Part shown: positions 1 through 9,305 of the stretch, piece by piece
How the letters are laid out: each line of letters begins with the position of its first letter
How positions within the stretch are numbered: the stretch's first letter is position 1
DNA from: Palsa-1392 sp963819975
GTDB lineage: Bacteria > Verrucomicrobiota > Verrucomicrobiia > Chthoniobacterales > UBA10450
NCBI GenBank assembly: GCA_963819975.1
Contig: CAWFYE010000017.1
Coordinates: 62,001-126,000, forward strand
Direction: 5' to 3'
DNA length: 64,000 nucleotides
The notes under the pieces: model-generated
Databases searched by the model: none
Told to the model about the DNA's origin: nothing
What the model saw: the letters and a program-made list of their open reading frames with translations, nothing else
Made by a program: the position numbers and the translations under genes

Positions 1-1340
1 CGGGCCGGTTCACCGCGTTCATCGGCTACGAATGGACCTCGAATGCCGGAGGCGACAACCTGCACCGAAACATTATTTTTCGGGACGACGGAAGGAAGGC
101 CAGCCTCATAGAGCCTTTCACCACTCAGCCGCCGCTTGGTAGTCCGAATCCTCGCGATCTGTGGAAATGGATGGCGCTGTGCGAGGAAAAAACTGGCGCG
201 CAAATCCTCGCGCTCGCGCACAACGGCAATCTCAGCAACGGGATCATGTTTCCGATCGTCGAATCGTTCACCGGCAAAAAGATCGACCGCGAATACGCCG
301 AGAGCCGAATGCGCTGGGAGCCGCTCTACGAAGCCACCCAGATTAAGGGCGATGGCGAGACGCACCCGTTCCTTTCGCCCAATGATGAGTTCGCCAACTT
401 CGAGCGCTGGGACAAAGGCAACCTGGATCTCACCGTCCTCAAGAAGCCGGAAATGTTGCAATTCGAGTATGCCCGGTCCGCGCTCAAAAATGGCTTGAAG
501 ATGGAAGCCGAGCTCGGCGTAAATCCGTACAAGTTTGGCATGGTCGGCAGCACCGACGCTCACACCGCTCTGGCCGCGGTGGAGGAGGACAATTTCATGG
601 GCAAGACTACGTCCTCCGAGCCAAGCGCGGAACGCGCGACGCATCCCTTCGTAAAGACGGACAAGGCCACGATCATGGGCTGGGAACAGACCGCCTCTGG
701 CTACGCTGCGGTGTGGGCCCAGGAGAACACGCGCGAGTCGATCTTCGACGCGATGAAGCGCAAGGAAACTTACGCCACCACCGGACCGCGCATGGTCGTG
801 CGCTTTTTTGGCGGGTTCGATTTCGAGGCGGCCGATGCGAACAACCGGATGCCCGCGAAGATCGGTTATACCAAAGGGGTGCCGATGGGCGGGGACCTGA
901 GCAAAGCTCCGAACGGGAAAGCCCCGACGTTCCTCGTCGCCGCGTTGAAAGACCCCATCGGCGCGAACCTTGACCGGTATCAAATCATCAAGGGCTGGCT
1001 GGACGCGAAGGGCGAGACTCAGGAGAAAGTCTATGACGTGGCCTGGAGCGGCGATCGCAAAGCCGGCGCAGACGGCAAGGTCCCACCCGTGGGCAATACC
1101 GTCGATGTTCCCAACGCCACCTGGTCTAATACCATCGGCGCACCTGAGTTAATCGCGGTGTGGAAAGACCCGGATTTCGACGCCAGTCAGCGAGCGTTTT
1201 ACTACGGCCGGGTCATCGAAATCCCCACGCCGCGCTGGACGGCCTACGACGCCAAGTATTTCGGTATAAAAATGCCGAAGGAAGCCCCCATGACGACCAC
1301 CGAGCGGGCATACACCTCACCGATCTGGTACACGCCGTAA
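1..1340 (+). CDS. DUF3604 domain protein (5' end outside window)
   Basis: The reading frame is open from base 3, so the gene begins before the window; about 445 C-terminal residues are visible. The first residues (FIGYEWTSNAGGDNLHRN) and the later GSTDAHTAL and SPIWYTP segments are typical of DUF3604. The Asp-Ala-His in STDAHT resembles metal-binding motifs of PHP-type phosphoesterases, so a metal-dependent hydrolase is plausible, but the substrate is unknown. A decayed second copy lies directly downstream, followed by a parvulin isomerase and HupE/UreJ. The family name is secure; the function is not. Confidence 0.9.
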   Translation, partial: GRFTAFIGYEWTSNAGGDNLHRNIIFRDDGRKASLIEPFTTQPPLGSPNPRDLWKWMALCEEKTGAQILALAHNGNLSNGIMFPIVESFTGKKIDREYAESRMRWEPLYEATQIKGDGETHPFLSPNDEFANFERWDKGNLDLTVLKKPEMLQFEYARSALKNGLKMEAELGVNPYKFGMVGSTDAHTALAAVEEDNFMGKTTSSEPSAERATHPFVKTDKATIMGWEQTASGYAAVWAQENTRESIFDAMKRKETYATTGPRMVVRFFGGFDFEAADANNRMPAKIGYTKGVPMGGDLSKAPNGKAPTFLVAALKDPIGANLDRYQIIKGWLDAKGETQEKVYDVAWSGDRKAGADGKVPPVGNTVDVPNATWSNTIGAPELIAVWKDPDFDASQRAFYYGRVIEIPTPRWTAYDAKYFGIKMPKEAPMTTTERAYTSPIWYTP

Positions 1341-1361
1341 GATCCGCAACCCAAGCCAACC

Positions 1362-1866
1362 GTGAAAACCACACTTATCACCGTTGCACCAGCACTCCTT
1401 GCTTTTCCTATTGCGGCGCAGGAATCCGACGAGACGACGTCGACCAAAGTCTTTTGTCTGGGCCAAGGACAACACCCGCGAGGACATTTGGGACGCCATG
1501 AAACGCCGCGAGGACTACACTTCGTCCGGTCCGCGGATCTCAGTGCGCTTTTTCGGCGGTTTTGATTTCAAAGCCGACGATGCGCAATCAGATCTCGTTT
1601 CCATCGGCTACGCCAAAGGCGTGCCGATGGGTGGGGATTTGAAAAAGACTCCGGAAGGCAAGAAGCCATCCTTTCTTTTCGCCGCGATGAAAGATCCCGA
1701 TGGGGCCAATCTCGACCGCTACCAGATCGTCAAAGGCTGGCTCGATGACGAAACGCCTCGTTGGACCGCGTATGACTCCGTTAAATACGACGTAAAAATG
1801 GACAATGTAGTCACGATGATCATCCAGGAACGCCCCGTCAGTTCGCCGATTTGGTACAACCCGTGA
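1362..1866 (+). pseudogene. Decayed second DUF3604 gene
   Basis: An ATG at 1362 opens a good signal peptide (MKTTLITVAPALLAFPIAAQ). About 30 codons in, near 1450, the DUF3604 homology continues in another frame (FVWAKDNTREDIWDAMKR). That segment matches the C-terminal third of the upstream intact gene (VWAQENTRESIFDAMKR). A second gap of about 70 residues joins IVKGWLDD straight to ETPRWTAYD, where the intact gene carries more sequence. Only the signal peptide and C-terminal pieces remain, so this is a tandem duplicate that lost most of its body by deletion and frameshift. Its TGA overlaps the GTG start of the next gene. Confidence 0.85.
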
Positions 1867-2726
1867 AATTACTCAAAGAACCGCTCCTGCATTTCGTGCT
1901 CCTCGGTGCGGCGCTTTTCGCCGGTTACCGGATGCTTAATCCGGCACCGACAGCCAGTCCCGATGAGATCGTCGTTAGCGCCGGACAGATTGATCATCTC
2001 GCTGCCACATTCTCCAAGACCTGGCAGCGCTCGCCCTCACCCGAAGAGATGAAGGAGCTCATCGATAGCTATGTGCGCGAGGAAATGCTCGCGCGGGAAG
2101 CGGTCAAGCTGGGCCTCGATCGCGACGACACGATCATCCGCCGCCGCCTCGAACAGAAAATGGATTTCATTATCGAAGACGTCGGCGATACCACCAAACC
2201 CACCGCCGCGGATCTCCAGAAGTTTCTCGTCGCGCATCCTGATCGTTTCCAAACCGCACCAACCTATTCGCTTCGGCAGGTGTTCCTGAACCCGGCCAAA
2301 CACGGTGATTCGCTCGCGACAGATGCGGCCAGCCTTCTCGCAAAACTCAAGGAGAGCGGTCCCGACGCGTCCGCCAAAGAATTCGGCGATCCCACTTTGT
2401 TATCGGCAGATTTCGAGAACGAAATCCGCGCCAGAATGGTTGCAAACCTGGGTGAAAAATTCACTGCCGCGCTTGATACTCTGCCCGTTGGCGAATGGAG
2501 CGGCCCGGTCGAATCGGGTTACGGCACGCACCTCGTTTTCCTCAGCGCAAGGGAACCCGGAAAACTTCCGGCACTCGCAGAAGTCCGCGCCGAGGTCGAG
2601 CGCGAATGGTCCCGCGATCGGCGCGAGGAGATCCGGCAGAAATACCTCGATGGACTGTTGTCGCACTACAAGGTCACGATTGAACAACCTGCCCCATCCA
2701 AGCCCTCCATCGTTCGTAACCCATGA
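1863..2726 (+). CDS. Parvulin-type peptidyl-prolyl cis-trans isomerase, membrane-anchored
   Basis: The protein has about 287 residues. One hydrophobic segment near the N-terminus (LLHFVLLGAALFAGY) anchors it with the bulk outside the inner membrane. A SurA/PpiC-like helical part leads to a PpiC domain at about residues 115-245 (SLRQVFLNP, SGYGTHLVFLS). It probably helps fold exported proteins, a sensible partner for exported hydrolases nearby. I chose the GTG at 1863, which overlaps the preceding stop as GTGA; a TTG at 1851 is the alternative. The end overlaps the HupE/UreJ start by ATGA, so the two genes are probably translationally coupled. Confidence 0.85.
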   Translation: MKLLKEPLLHFVLLGAALFAGYRMLNPAPTASPDEIVVSAGQIDHLAATFSKTWQRSPSPEEMKELIDSYVREEMLAREAVKLGLDRDDTIIRRRLEQKMDFIIEDVGDTTKPTAADLQKFLVAHPDRFQTAPTYSLRQVFLNPAKHGDSLATDAASLLAKLKESGPDASAKEFGDPTLLSADFENEIRARMVANLGEKFTAALDTLPVGEWSGPVESGYGTHLVFLSAREPGKLPALAEVRAEVEREWSRDRREEIRQKYLDGLLSHYKVTIEQPAPSKPSIVRNP

Positions 2727-3712
2727 GGACGTTTTTCCTCATCCTCGCCGTCTGGATTGGCGGAATCGTCACCGGGTTCTCCCACGAATCGCGCCCGGCG
2801 TATCTCGAACTTCGGGAAATCACGCCAGGCACATACGCTGTGCTGTGGAAAGTCCCGGCTCGCGGCGACAACATGCGGCTCTCGATTCATCTCGGGCTTC
2901 CCGAGGGAGCTCGCTACCTCGTCGAACCCGCCGGCAGTTTTGCCGACAACGCCTACTTTGAACGTTCTCGCGTTACCCGTCCCGGTGGTCTCGAAGGCAC
3001 GACTCTCCGCATTGACGGTCTCGAATCAACACGAACAGACGCACTCATTCGCATCACGAATCTCAAAGGCGTTACACAAACCACCCGCGCCACTCCGGAC
3101 GCTCCGTCATTTACCGTCGAAGCCACGCCGTCGAACTGGAGCGTCATCCGCACCTATTTGATTCTCGGCTTCGAGCACATACTTCTCGGGATTGATCACC
3201 TGTTGTTCGTTCTCGCCCTTGTCTTGTTAGTCAAAGGCTGGAAACAACTGCTGACCACGATCACGGCGTTCACGATCGCGCATAGCATCACCCTCGCGGC
3301 GGCCACGCTCGGCTTTGTCCACGTGCCCGGCCCGCCGGTCGAAGCCTGCATCGCGCTCAGCATCGCGTTCGTCGCGGCCGAGGTTCTCCAAAGTCGCGCC
3401 GGCCGGCCTGGGCTCACCCAGCGTGCTCCCTGGGTAGTGGCCTTCATTTTTGGACTACTCCATGGCCTCGGATTCGCCAGCGCCTTGAGCCAGGTTGGTC
3501 TGCCTCAACAGGCGATCCCACTCGCGCTTCTCTTTTTCAATGTGGGCGTCGAGCTCGGCCAACTCGCTTTCATCGCCGTCGTGTTATCACTCCGATCCGT
3601 GGCGCGTCGTCTCCCGATACCCGCTCCAGTCTGGGGTTGGCGCGTCATGCCTTATGCGATCGGAACGGTTGCCATGTTCTGGGTCATTCAACGGACGAGC
3701 GCATTTTTCTAA
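2723..3712 (+). CDS. HupE/UreJ family membrane protein
   Basis: The protein has 329 residues. A signal peptide (residues 1-20) is followed by a beta-rich extracytoplasmic part to about residue 135. A bundle of about six or seven membrane helices then begins with EHILLGIDHLLFVL near residue 150, the hallmark of HupE/UreJ. Members near hydrogenase or urease genes are linked to nickel or cobalt uptake. No such enzymes are visible here, and the neighbours are DUF3604 and an isomerase, so the transported ion is unknown. The ATGA overlap with the isomerase gene indicates one transcript. Confidence 0.88.
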   Translation: MRTFFLILAVWIGGIVTGFSHESRPAYLELREITPGTYAVLWKVPARGDNMRLSIHLGLPEGARYLVEPAGSFADNAYFERSRVTRPGGLEGTTLRIDGLESTRTDALIRITNLKGVTQTTRATPDAPSFTVEATPSNWSVIRTYLILGFEHILLGIDHLLFVLALVLLVKGWKQLLTTITAFTIAHSITLAAATLGFVHVPGPPVEACIALSIAFVAAEVLQSRAGRPGLTQRAPWVVAFIFGLLHGLGFASALSQVGLPQQAIPLALLFFNVGVELGQLAFIAVVLSLRSVARRLPIPAPVWGWRVMPYAIGTVAMFWVIQRTSAFF

Positions 3713-3714
3713 AG

Positions 3715-3808
3715 GGAATCACCGAAGCGAAATGGCCGCATGAATTCGAAACTCGCAGATGGCTGGAAGGCGACATTGTCTGGTTCAAGATCGTCGCAAA
3801 GTTCTGAA
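3715..3808 (+). pseudogene. Short coding remnant after HupE/UreJ
   Basis: A 31-codon stretch ends in TGA and reads like the conserved tail of a protein (KWPHEFETRRWLEGDIVWF). It has no start of its own and runs upstream into the HupE gene in another frame. I do not recognise the family. It may be the last piece of a deleted gene, or it may be chance. Confidence 0.3.
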
Positions 3809-3826
3809 GTTCGAATAGGATAACGA

Positions 3827-4042
3827 ATGTGGCTCTTCATTCTTCTTGTCGCTGTCATCCTGTTAGGCGCCGCCGAGCTCGGCTTGCGGATCGGCTTTAG
3901 GCGCCACGCGAAACGCGACGAGGCGCGGAAGCTCCAGATTAGCGGCGTGCAAGCCGCAGTGCTCGGACTGCTCGGGCTACTTCTTGGATTCACCTTCGCG
4001 ATGGCTGTGGCGCGGCACGAAGCACGGCGCGGTATCCGTTAG
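3827..4042 (+). pseudogene. Truncated DUF4239 (bestrophin-like) gene
   Basis: Only 71 codons remain. They show two membrane helices with the motif LGLLLGFTFAMAVARHEARR. This matches the start of the full-length DUF4239 protein at 15997 (LLALLIGFSFSMAMGRYDLRK), where the family continues for about 180 more residues. Here the frame changes right after the motif and stops. It is the third DUF4239 locus in the island and the only broken one. Confidence 0.65.
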
Positions 4043-4181
4043 TCTGAGATAAAGTGTAACTCGACCGGAAACCAAAAACCTTCCCATGAACATCTCCCAG
4101 TTAATCGCATCCCGGAGTCTCTCGCCCCGATTCGCATCAGTCGCATCTTTATCTGGTATGCCCGCCCCGTAACGGTTGGCC

Positions 4182-4200
4182 GGCGGGCCAGGTGCCCGCC
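4182..4200 (+). repeat. Hairpin GGCGGGC-CAGGT-GCCCGCC
   Basis: The two 7-bp arms are perfect and enclose a 5-base loop. No T-run follows, so it looks more like a REP-type intergenic palindrome than an intrinsic terminator. Confidence 0.5.
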
Positions 4201-4303
4201 CTACCCGATCTTAACAAATAGCAGCTTACCAGCTTCCTTCTCCCATGCCTCTACCCTCCGCCATCCCCATCTCCCAGATTTCTCAGGATCCGTTTCGTCG
4301 ATA

Positions 4304-4318
4304 CAAGTGACTCACGTA
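4304..4318 (+). promoter_or_regulatory. Partial copy of the TACGTGA-G-TCACGTA palindrome
   Basis: The right arm TCACGTA is perfect, and the left arm CAAGTGA matches 5 of 7 positions. Three better copies lie at 61134, 61491 and 61691 around an XRE-type regulator gene. It could be a distant operator or a relic; the role is inferred from similarity alone. Confidence 0.35.
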
Positions 4319-4669
4319 TATCCACGCTTTTTCCGTGGGTGTCTGGGAAAGACGTTCTCTATAGTTGCCGTGTGCGGTGGGGCGGTCGTTCGCCGCGCTT
4401 GGGCGACCTTTGCGTTGTCGGAGACGGGGCATGGCGGGGCCCCTCCTCAGCAGGATCGGCGGCTCGGATCTCTGGATACTCACCTCCTGTTCGCTCGCGA
4501 TCATCTTCCGCTGGAGCACAATCACATTCTGTTGCCCCGCCATCACCTCTCGCAGAAGCCGTGGCGCATCCGATTCGGTAAATGGGCTATGCCAAGGAGG
4601 CCATACTCTGCTAGGGAACCCTGCAGACCATGACTGAATTCTCGACTCCTTTCCGCGCTCGCCGCGCTT

Positions 4670-6067
4670 TTGTTTCTTCTGGCGCACCTCGCGGTGATTG
4701 CACGGGTAATCCTGCGGCCGCACCGCGAACCTGCTTCGCGGATTGCCTGGATCCTTCTCATCATCGGCCTGCCCGTGATCGGGATGATCGCTTACCTTTT
4801 CCTGGGTGAGACGAACATCGGCCGGCGTCGCGTGCGCCGAATGCGCGAAGTGCTGGAGAGCATGCCGAATCTCGCCGACGGGCCGATACCCGAGCCGCCA
4901 ATCCCGGCGCGCCATGTGCATCTCTTCCGCGTGGGCTATTCGATAAATGGTTTCGAGCCGGTGGGCGGCAATCGCGGGCGCTTGCTGGCGGATTCCAATG
5001 CCAGCATTGAGTCGCTGGTCGCGGACATCAATGCCGCGAAGGATCACGTGCACGTGATCTTTTACATCTGGTTGCCGGATAACAACGGACTCAAGGTGGC
5101 GGAAGCACTGATTCAGGCGGCGGCGCGCAAAGTCACATGCCGGGTGATGGCAGACGGCCTCGGCTCCCGGATCATGATCAACTCCGAGCATTGGAAAAGA
5201 ATGCGCGATGCGGGAGTGCATGTCGCGACCGCCCTTCCGATCGGCGCACTGCCGCGTCCGCTGCAAAGTCGGATCGACCTTCGCAATCATCGCAAGATCG
5301 TCGTGATCGATAACTGGATCACTTATTGCGGGAGCCAGAACTGCGCCGATCCGGAGTTTCGGATCAAGGCAAAATATGCGCCCTGGGTGGATGCAATGAT
5401 GCGCTTCGAAGGCCCGATCGCCCGGCAGAACCAGTATCTCTTTATTGGCGACTGGATGGCGCACGAGGACGAAGACATTCGGGAGATTCTGCGGCGTCCG
5501 CTGCCTCCCGGCGAGCCAGGCTTTGCCGCACAGGTTATCGGGACCGGACCGACGGTGCGCAATTCCGCCATGCCGGAGGTGTTTGAGACCCTGATGTATG
5601 CGGCCCGGCGGGAGCTCTTCATCACGACGCCCTATTACGTGCCCGATGAAGGGATGCAGACGGCGCTCTGCGCGAGCGCTCATCGCGGGGTTGAGACGAC
5701 TATTATTTTCCCGGCGCGCAACGATTCCTTCGTGGTGCAGGCGGCGAGCCGCAGTTATTACGCCGACCTGCTGGCGGCCGGGGTTCGCATTTTTGAATAC
5801 GAGGGCGGCTTGCTTCACGCCAAGTCCCTCGCTCTCGATGGCGAGATCACTCTCATCGGATCCGCCAACATGGATCGTCGCAGTTTTGATTTGAACTATG
5901 AGAACAACATCCTGCTCTGTGATTCCGCACTCACCGCCGATGTACGTCGCCGTCAGGATGCCTATCTCGCCCAATCGCACGAGGTGACCGCGGAGATGGT
6001 TACCCAATGGCCGATGAGCCGTCGGCTCTGGAATAACGCCATCGCGATGCTCGGTCCGGTTTTGTGA
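4670..6067 (+). CDS. cls: Cardiolipin synthase / phospholipase D family protein
   Basis: The protein has 465 residues. Two N-terminal membrane helices with the PLDc_N pattern (RIAWILLIIGLPVIGMIAYL) precede two PLD domains. Both HxKxxxxD motifs are intact: HRKIVVID from H207 and HAKSLALD from H383, each followed by a G-S-x-N stretch (GSQN, GSAN). The family joins two phosphatidylglycerol molecules, or PG and PE, to make cardiolipin at the inner membrane. The start is a TTG at 4670, because the frame is closed by a TGA at 4631 and has no ATG; a CTG at 4634 is possible. It stands alone on its strand. Confidence 0.88.
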   Translation: MFLLAHLAVIARVILRPHREPASRIAWILLIIGLPVIGMIAYLFLGETNIGRRRVRRMREVLESMPNLADGPIPEPPIPARHVHLFRVGYSINGFEPVGGNRGRLLADSNASIESLVADINAAKDHVHVIFYIWLPDNNGLKVAEALIQAAARKVTCRVMADGLGSRIMINSEHWKRMRDAGVHVATALPIGALPRPLQSRIDLRNHRKIVVIDNWITYCGSQNCADPEFRIKAKYAPWVDAMMRFEGPIARQNQYLFIGDWMAHEDEDIREILRRPLPPGEPGFAAQVIGTGPTVRNSAMPEVFETLMYAARRELFITTPYYVPDEGMQTALCASAHRGVETTIIFPARNDSFVVQAASRSYYADLLAAGVRIFEYEGGLLHAKSLALDGEITLIGSANMDRRSFDLNYENNILLCDSALTADVRRRQDAYLAQSHEVTAEMVTQWPMSRRLWNNAIAMLGPVL

Positions 6068-6161
6068 ACTAAGCCTCGCCGAGAGGGCCGCAAATCCGCA
6101 TGGGACCAAGGTCCCATATGCGCTACCTTTTCATCCAATCAAGATCCGGAAGTCGAAATCT

Positions 6162-6869
6162 TTGAAGGAGAACAAGTCTATTTTGCGAACTTTTTCGATC
6201 CCTATATCCAGGCTGGCGAATGCGAATGTCGCAACTCGCGTTCCAGAGCAGGTGGACCGCATCGTTTATTTGATCGACGACGATCCGTCGTTGCTCCGCG
6301 CGCTTTCGCGCCGGTTACGGGCGGCGGATTTCCAGGTCGAGACTTTTGATTCCGCGACGGCCTTTCTCAATCGCCCGCCTACGCAAGCTGCCGCCTGCGC
6401 GGTGCTCGACTTGCAGATGCCGGGTTCGGGCGGACTCGAGATCCAGGCGGCGCTGGCTGCAGCGGAAGAGCCGCTGCCGGTGGTCTTCCTCACCGCCCAT
6501 GGTGATGTCTCGTCCTCGGTCTCCGCGATGAAGGGCGGCGCGGTGGATTTTCTGACGAAACCGGCGCGCGGCGAAGAACTGCTCGAAGCGGTTGAACGCG
6601 CCCTTGCCCGGGGAGCCGCGGCGCGCGACGTGCGGGCGCGCCAGCGCAAGTGGCGCGAGCGCTATGCAACCCTCACGCCATGCGAGCGCCGCGTCTTTGC
6701 GCTCATCGTGCGCGGCCTGCCTAACAAACAAATTGCCGATGAGGTCAGCGCCTGTGAACGCACGGTGAAAGCGCATCGCGCCCAGGTGATGCATAAGATG
6801 CGCGTGCAAGCGCCCGCCGAGCTGGGCCGCGCCGTTGAATGGCTTGGCGAGGATTTCGAAAAAGCGTAG
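6162..6869 (+). CDS. FixJ/NarL-type response regulator
   Basis: A receiver domain (about residues 33-150, phospho-acceptor D83 in VLDLQMPG) is joined to a LuxR-type helix-turn-helix (about 165-225, LTPCERRVFALIVRGLPNKQIA). The TTG at 6162 gives 235 residues. A GTG at 6252 would start just before the receiver (DRIVYLIDDD) and is a credible alternative, because the first 30 residues look non-domain. The partner kinase gene starts about 90 bases downstream, and a lone receiver gene follows it. Confidence 0.88.
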   Translation: MKENKSILRTFSIPISRLANANVATRVPEQVDRIVYLIDDDPSLLRALSRRLRAADFQVETFDSATAFLNRPPTQAAACAVLDLQMPGSGGLEIQAALAAAEEPLPVVFLTAHGDVSSSVSAMKGGAVDFLTKPARGEELLEAVERALARGAAARDVRARQRKWRERYATLTPCERRVFALIVRGLPNKQIADEVSACERTVKAHRAQVMHKMRVQAPAELGRAVEWLGEDFEKA

Positions 6870-6955
6870 TAACCATTAGTTGGGCCGCGAGCGCGGAAAA
6901 TGGCATGACGTTTCCGACCTCTGCAATTCACAAAGATCGAGCCCGGGAGGACTCT

Positions 6956-9196
6956 TTGACGACGCGATTCATCGCGCTCGCCGCCGCGCTTCTGCTTCTG
7001 TCCTGGCTGCTCGTCCCGGCGGCCGGATCAGCTCCTGCCCCCGCACCGGCCGATCGAGTGCTTGTTTTGTATTCGGACGAACGGCTGCTGCCCGCGAATG
7101 TCGTTGGCGATGAAGTGATCCGCCGGACCTTCGCGGCCAAGCCCGGCAGCCGGATCGAATTTTACAGCGAGTTTCTCGACGTGGCCCGCTTCCCTGGTGA
7201 TGAACAGAAGCGTCGGCAGCGAGATTTTCTGAGAGAGAAATATCGCGACCGGCCGCCTGATCTCGTCATCGCCGGGGGCGGCCCGGCGCTGGAGTTCCTG
7301 GTCGAATACCGCGCGGAGCTCTTCACCGGGGTGCCAATCGTGCATGCCGCGGTGTCGGCGGAAAGGCTTCCGGCGATGAGACTGGACGCGAAGATCGCAG
7401 GTAATCCGGTCGTTAGGGCGCCCGCCGACACCCTGAGACTCGCCCTTCGTCTGCACCCCGACACGAAGATGGTCGCAGTGGTCTCCGGAACGTTGTCGAG
7501 TGAGCACACGCTGGCCGAAGCCTTGCGCCGCGAGGCAGCCGCTTTCGGGAATCGCGTCCAATTTCGCTGGCTCACAAACCTGTCGATGACGAACTTGCGC
7601 AGCCAACTCGCGCACCTGCCCGATCACTCGGTGGTTCTCTATCTGACAATCTACCGAGATGCCGATGGAACTTCCTACACGCCGCAACTGGCTCTTTCCA
7701 CCTTCGCGTCCGCGAGCCGTGCACCGATTTACGGATTCTACGACACCTACCTCGGGCATGGGATCGTCGGCGGCGAAATGATTACCTTCGAGGAGCTGGC
7801 CAGAAAGGCGGCCCAGTTGGCGATGCGCATTCTGGCGGGGGAAGAACCGCAGAGTGCCGCCCGCTCTGAAACGCATGTGGCAGTGCCGATGTTCGATGCC
7901 CGCGAAGTGAAGCGATGGAACATTTCCGAGAAGGATCTGCCGCCGGGCAGCGTCTTGCAATTCGAGGACCCGAGCTTTTGGGAACTGCATCGCAGACTGA
8001 TCCTCGCGACGATTTCCGTGGTCGCCATCGAGACGCTTCTCATCGGCGCGCTCTTCGCGCAGCTCCGGCGCCGTCGCCGAGCCGAAGCGTCGCTGCGCAA
8101 GAGCGAGGAGACGGTCCAGTTGGCGGCGGACTCCGCCGGGACGGGGCTCTGGTCGGCAAATCCTGCTGGAGGCAAGATGTGGCTCACTGAACGGACGCGA
8201 CTACTGTTCGGATTCGCACCGGACGAAACCCCGAATTGGGATCGCTTGCGGGGCGCGATTCATCCTGACGATCGCGCATCGGTAGAGCGGGCGGTCGCTG
8301 AGTCGATCGCCACGGGGAGACCGTTCTATGCCGAATTCCGCGTAGGCGATGGCAACGGGAGCGCACGTTGGATCTTATCCCGCGGTCATCCGCATCTGGA
8401 GCGGAACGGAAAGCCGGACACGCTCATGGGCGCGAGTGTGGACATTACGGAGCGAAAGCGGGCCGAAGAGGAAAGGCGGCGGCATGCTGAGGAATTGATT
8501 CACCTGAGCCGGGTCAATCTGGCTGGGGAACTTTCGGGTTCGATCGTGCATGAGATCAGTCAACCTCTCGGAGCCATCCTCGCCAACACCGAAACCGCGG
8601 AATTGCATTGTGCACAGACAGCTCCCGACATGGCGGAAGTCCTCGCCATCCTGGCCGACATCCGTCACGACAGCCTGCGAGCTGGAGAAATCGTGCACGG
8701 GATGCGCACCTTTTTGCGACGACACCCGATGGAGCTCCAGCCGCTGGATTTGCGTACCCTGCTTGCTGAAGTGGATAAGCTGGCTGGCGCCGACGCCGCC
8801 CTGCGGCAGACGAAACTGGAATTCCAAACGAGCTCGGAGTTGCCGACGATTCGCGGACATCGCAGGCAGTTGCAGCAGGTGCTACTGAACCTCATCCTGA
8901 ACGGACTCCAGGCGATGGAAGAGTGTCCGGTCGAAGAACGCAGGGTACTGGTCACGACAGACTCGGCTCCGGAAGATAAAGTCGCGATCTCCGTGGTAGA
9001 CCGGGGCCATGGCATACCGCCGGACAAACTCGATCAAGTCTTCACCCCGTTCCTGACTACGAAAGTCGCGGGACTGGGCCTCGGCCTCTCCATCTGCCGG
9101 AGGATCATCGAAGCCCACGGCGGCTCCATTAGTATTGCAAACAATCACGAACGCGGAGCGACGGTGAGGTTCGTTCTGCCCACCCTCACGACTTAG
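6956..9196 (+). CDS. Sensor histidine kinase with exported substrate-binding-like domain and PAS
   Basis: The protein has 746 residues. A signal peptide or anchor leads into a periplasmic domain (about 30-340) that resembles ABC-type substrate-binding sensors (RVLVLYSDERLLPANV, PDLVIAGGGPALEFL). A membrane helix lies at about 348-367 and a PAS domain at about 385-500. The phospho-acceptor is H532 (IVHEISQPLGAIL). The ATPase has its N box (LNLILNGLQAMEE) and G boxes (DRGHGIPPD, GLGLGLSICRR). I chose the TTG at 6956 because GGGAGGA lies just upstream; an ATG at 6905 adds 17 residues. It probably phosphorylates the regulators on both sides. Confidence 0.85.
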   Translation: MTTRFIALAAALLLLSWLLVPAAGSAPAPAPADRVLVLYSDERLLPANVVGDEVIRRTFAAKPGSRIEFYSEFLDVARFPGDEQKRRQRDFLREKYRDRPPDLVIAGGGPALEFLVEYRAELFTGVPIVHAAVSAERLPAMRLDAKIAGNPVVRAPADTLRLALRLHPDTKMVAVVSGTLSSEHTLAEALRREAAAFGNRVQFRWLTNLSMTNLRSQLAHLPDHSVVLYLTIYRDADGTSYTPQLALSTFASASRAPIYGFYDTYLGHGIVGGEMITFEELARKAAQLAMRILAGEEPQSAARSETHVAVPMFDAREVKRWNISEKDLPPGSVLQFEDPSFWELHRRLILATISVVAIETLLIGALFAQLRRRRRAEASLRKSEETVQLAADSAGTGLWSANPAGGKMWLTERTRLLFGFAPDETPNWDRLRGAIHPDDRASVERAVAESIATGRPFYAEFRVGDGNGSARWILSRGHPHLERNGKPDTLMGASVDITERKRAEEERRRHAEELIHLSRVNLAGELSGSIVHEISQPLGAILANTETAELHCAQTAPDMAEVLAILADIRHDSLRAGEIVHGMRTFLRRHPMELQPLDLRTLLAEVDKLAGADAALRQTKLEFQTSSELPTIRGHRRQLQQVLLNLILNGLQAMEECPVEERRVLVTTDSAPEDKVAISVVDRGHGIPPDKLDQVFTPFLTTKVAGLGLGLSICRRIIEAHGGSISIANNHERGATVRFVLPTLTT

Positions 9197-9305
9197 GAGC
9201 GCGGCACGTCCTCGGTGCTGAGGAACGGCGCTATTATTTTGCCCGAAAGGACAATAGCCGAGTCGGGAGTCATCCTGTGATGATCGCGGTGAATCGAGCC
9301 TGTTC

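Larger units (their letters stand above)
4043..4669 (+). other. Non-coding stretch upstream of the cardiolipin synthase gene
   Basis: I see no convincing gene in these 627 bases. They contain a perfect 7-bp hairpin (4182-4200) and one partial copy of the palindrome found near the XRE regulator at 61 kb (4304-4318). The long open frame on the other strand is a shadow of the cardiolipin synthase gene. Confidence 0.6.

Noticed and set aside
4283..6109. 608-codon open frame on the minus strand
   Set aside because: It lies opposite the cardiolipin synthase gene, is rich in His/Arg and has no domain pattern. It is a shadow caused by high GC content.
7028..7990. 320-codon minus-strand open frame
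   Set aside because: It is antisense to the histidine kinase sensor domain and shows no protein family pattern.
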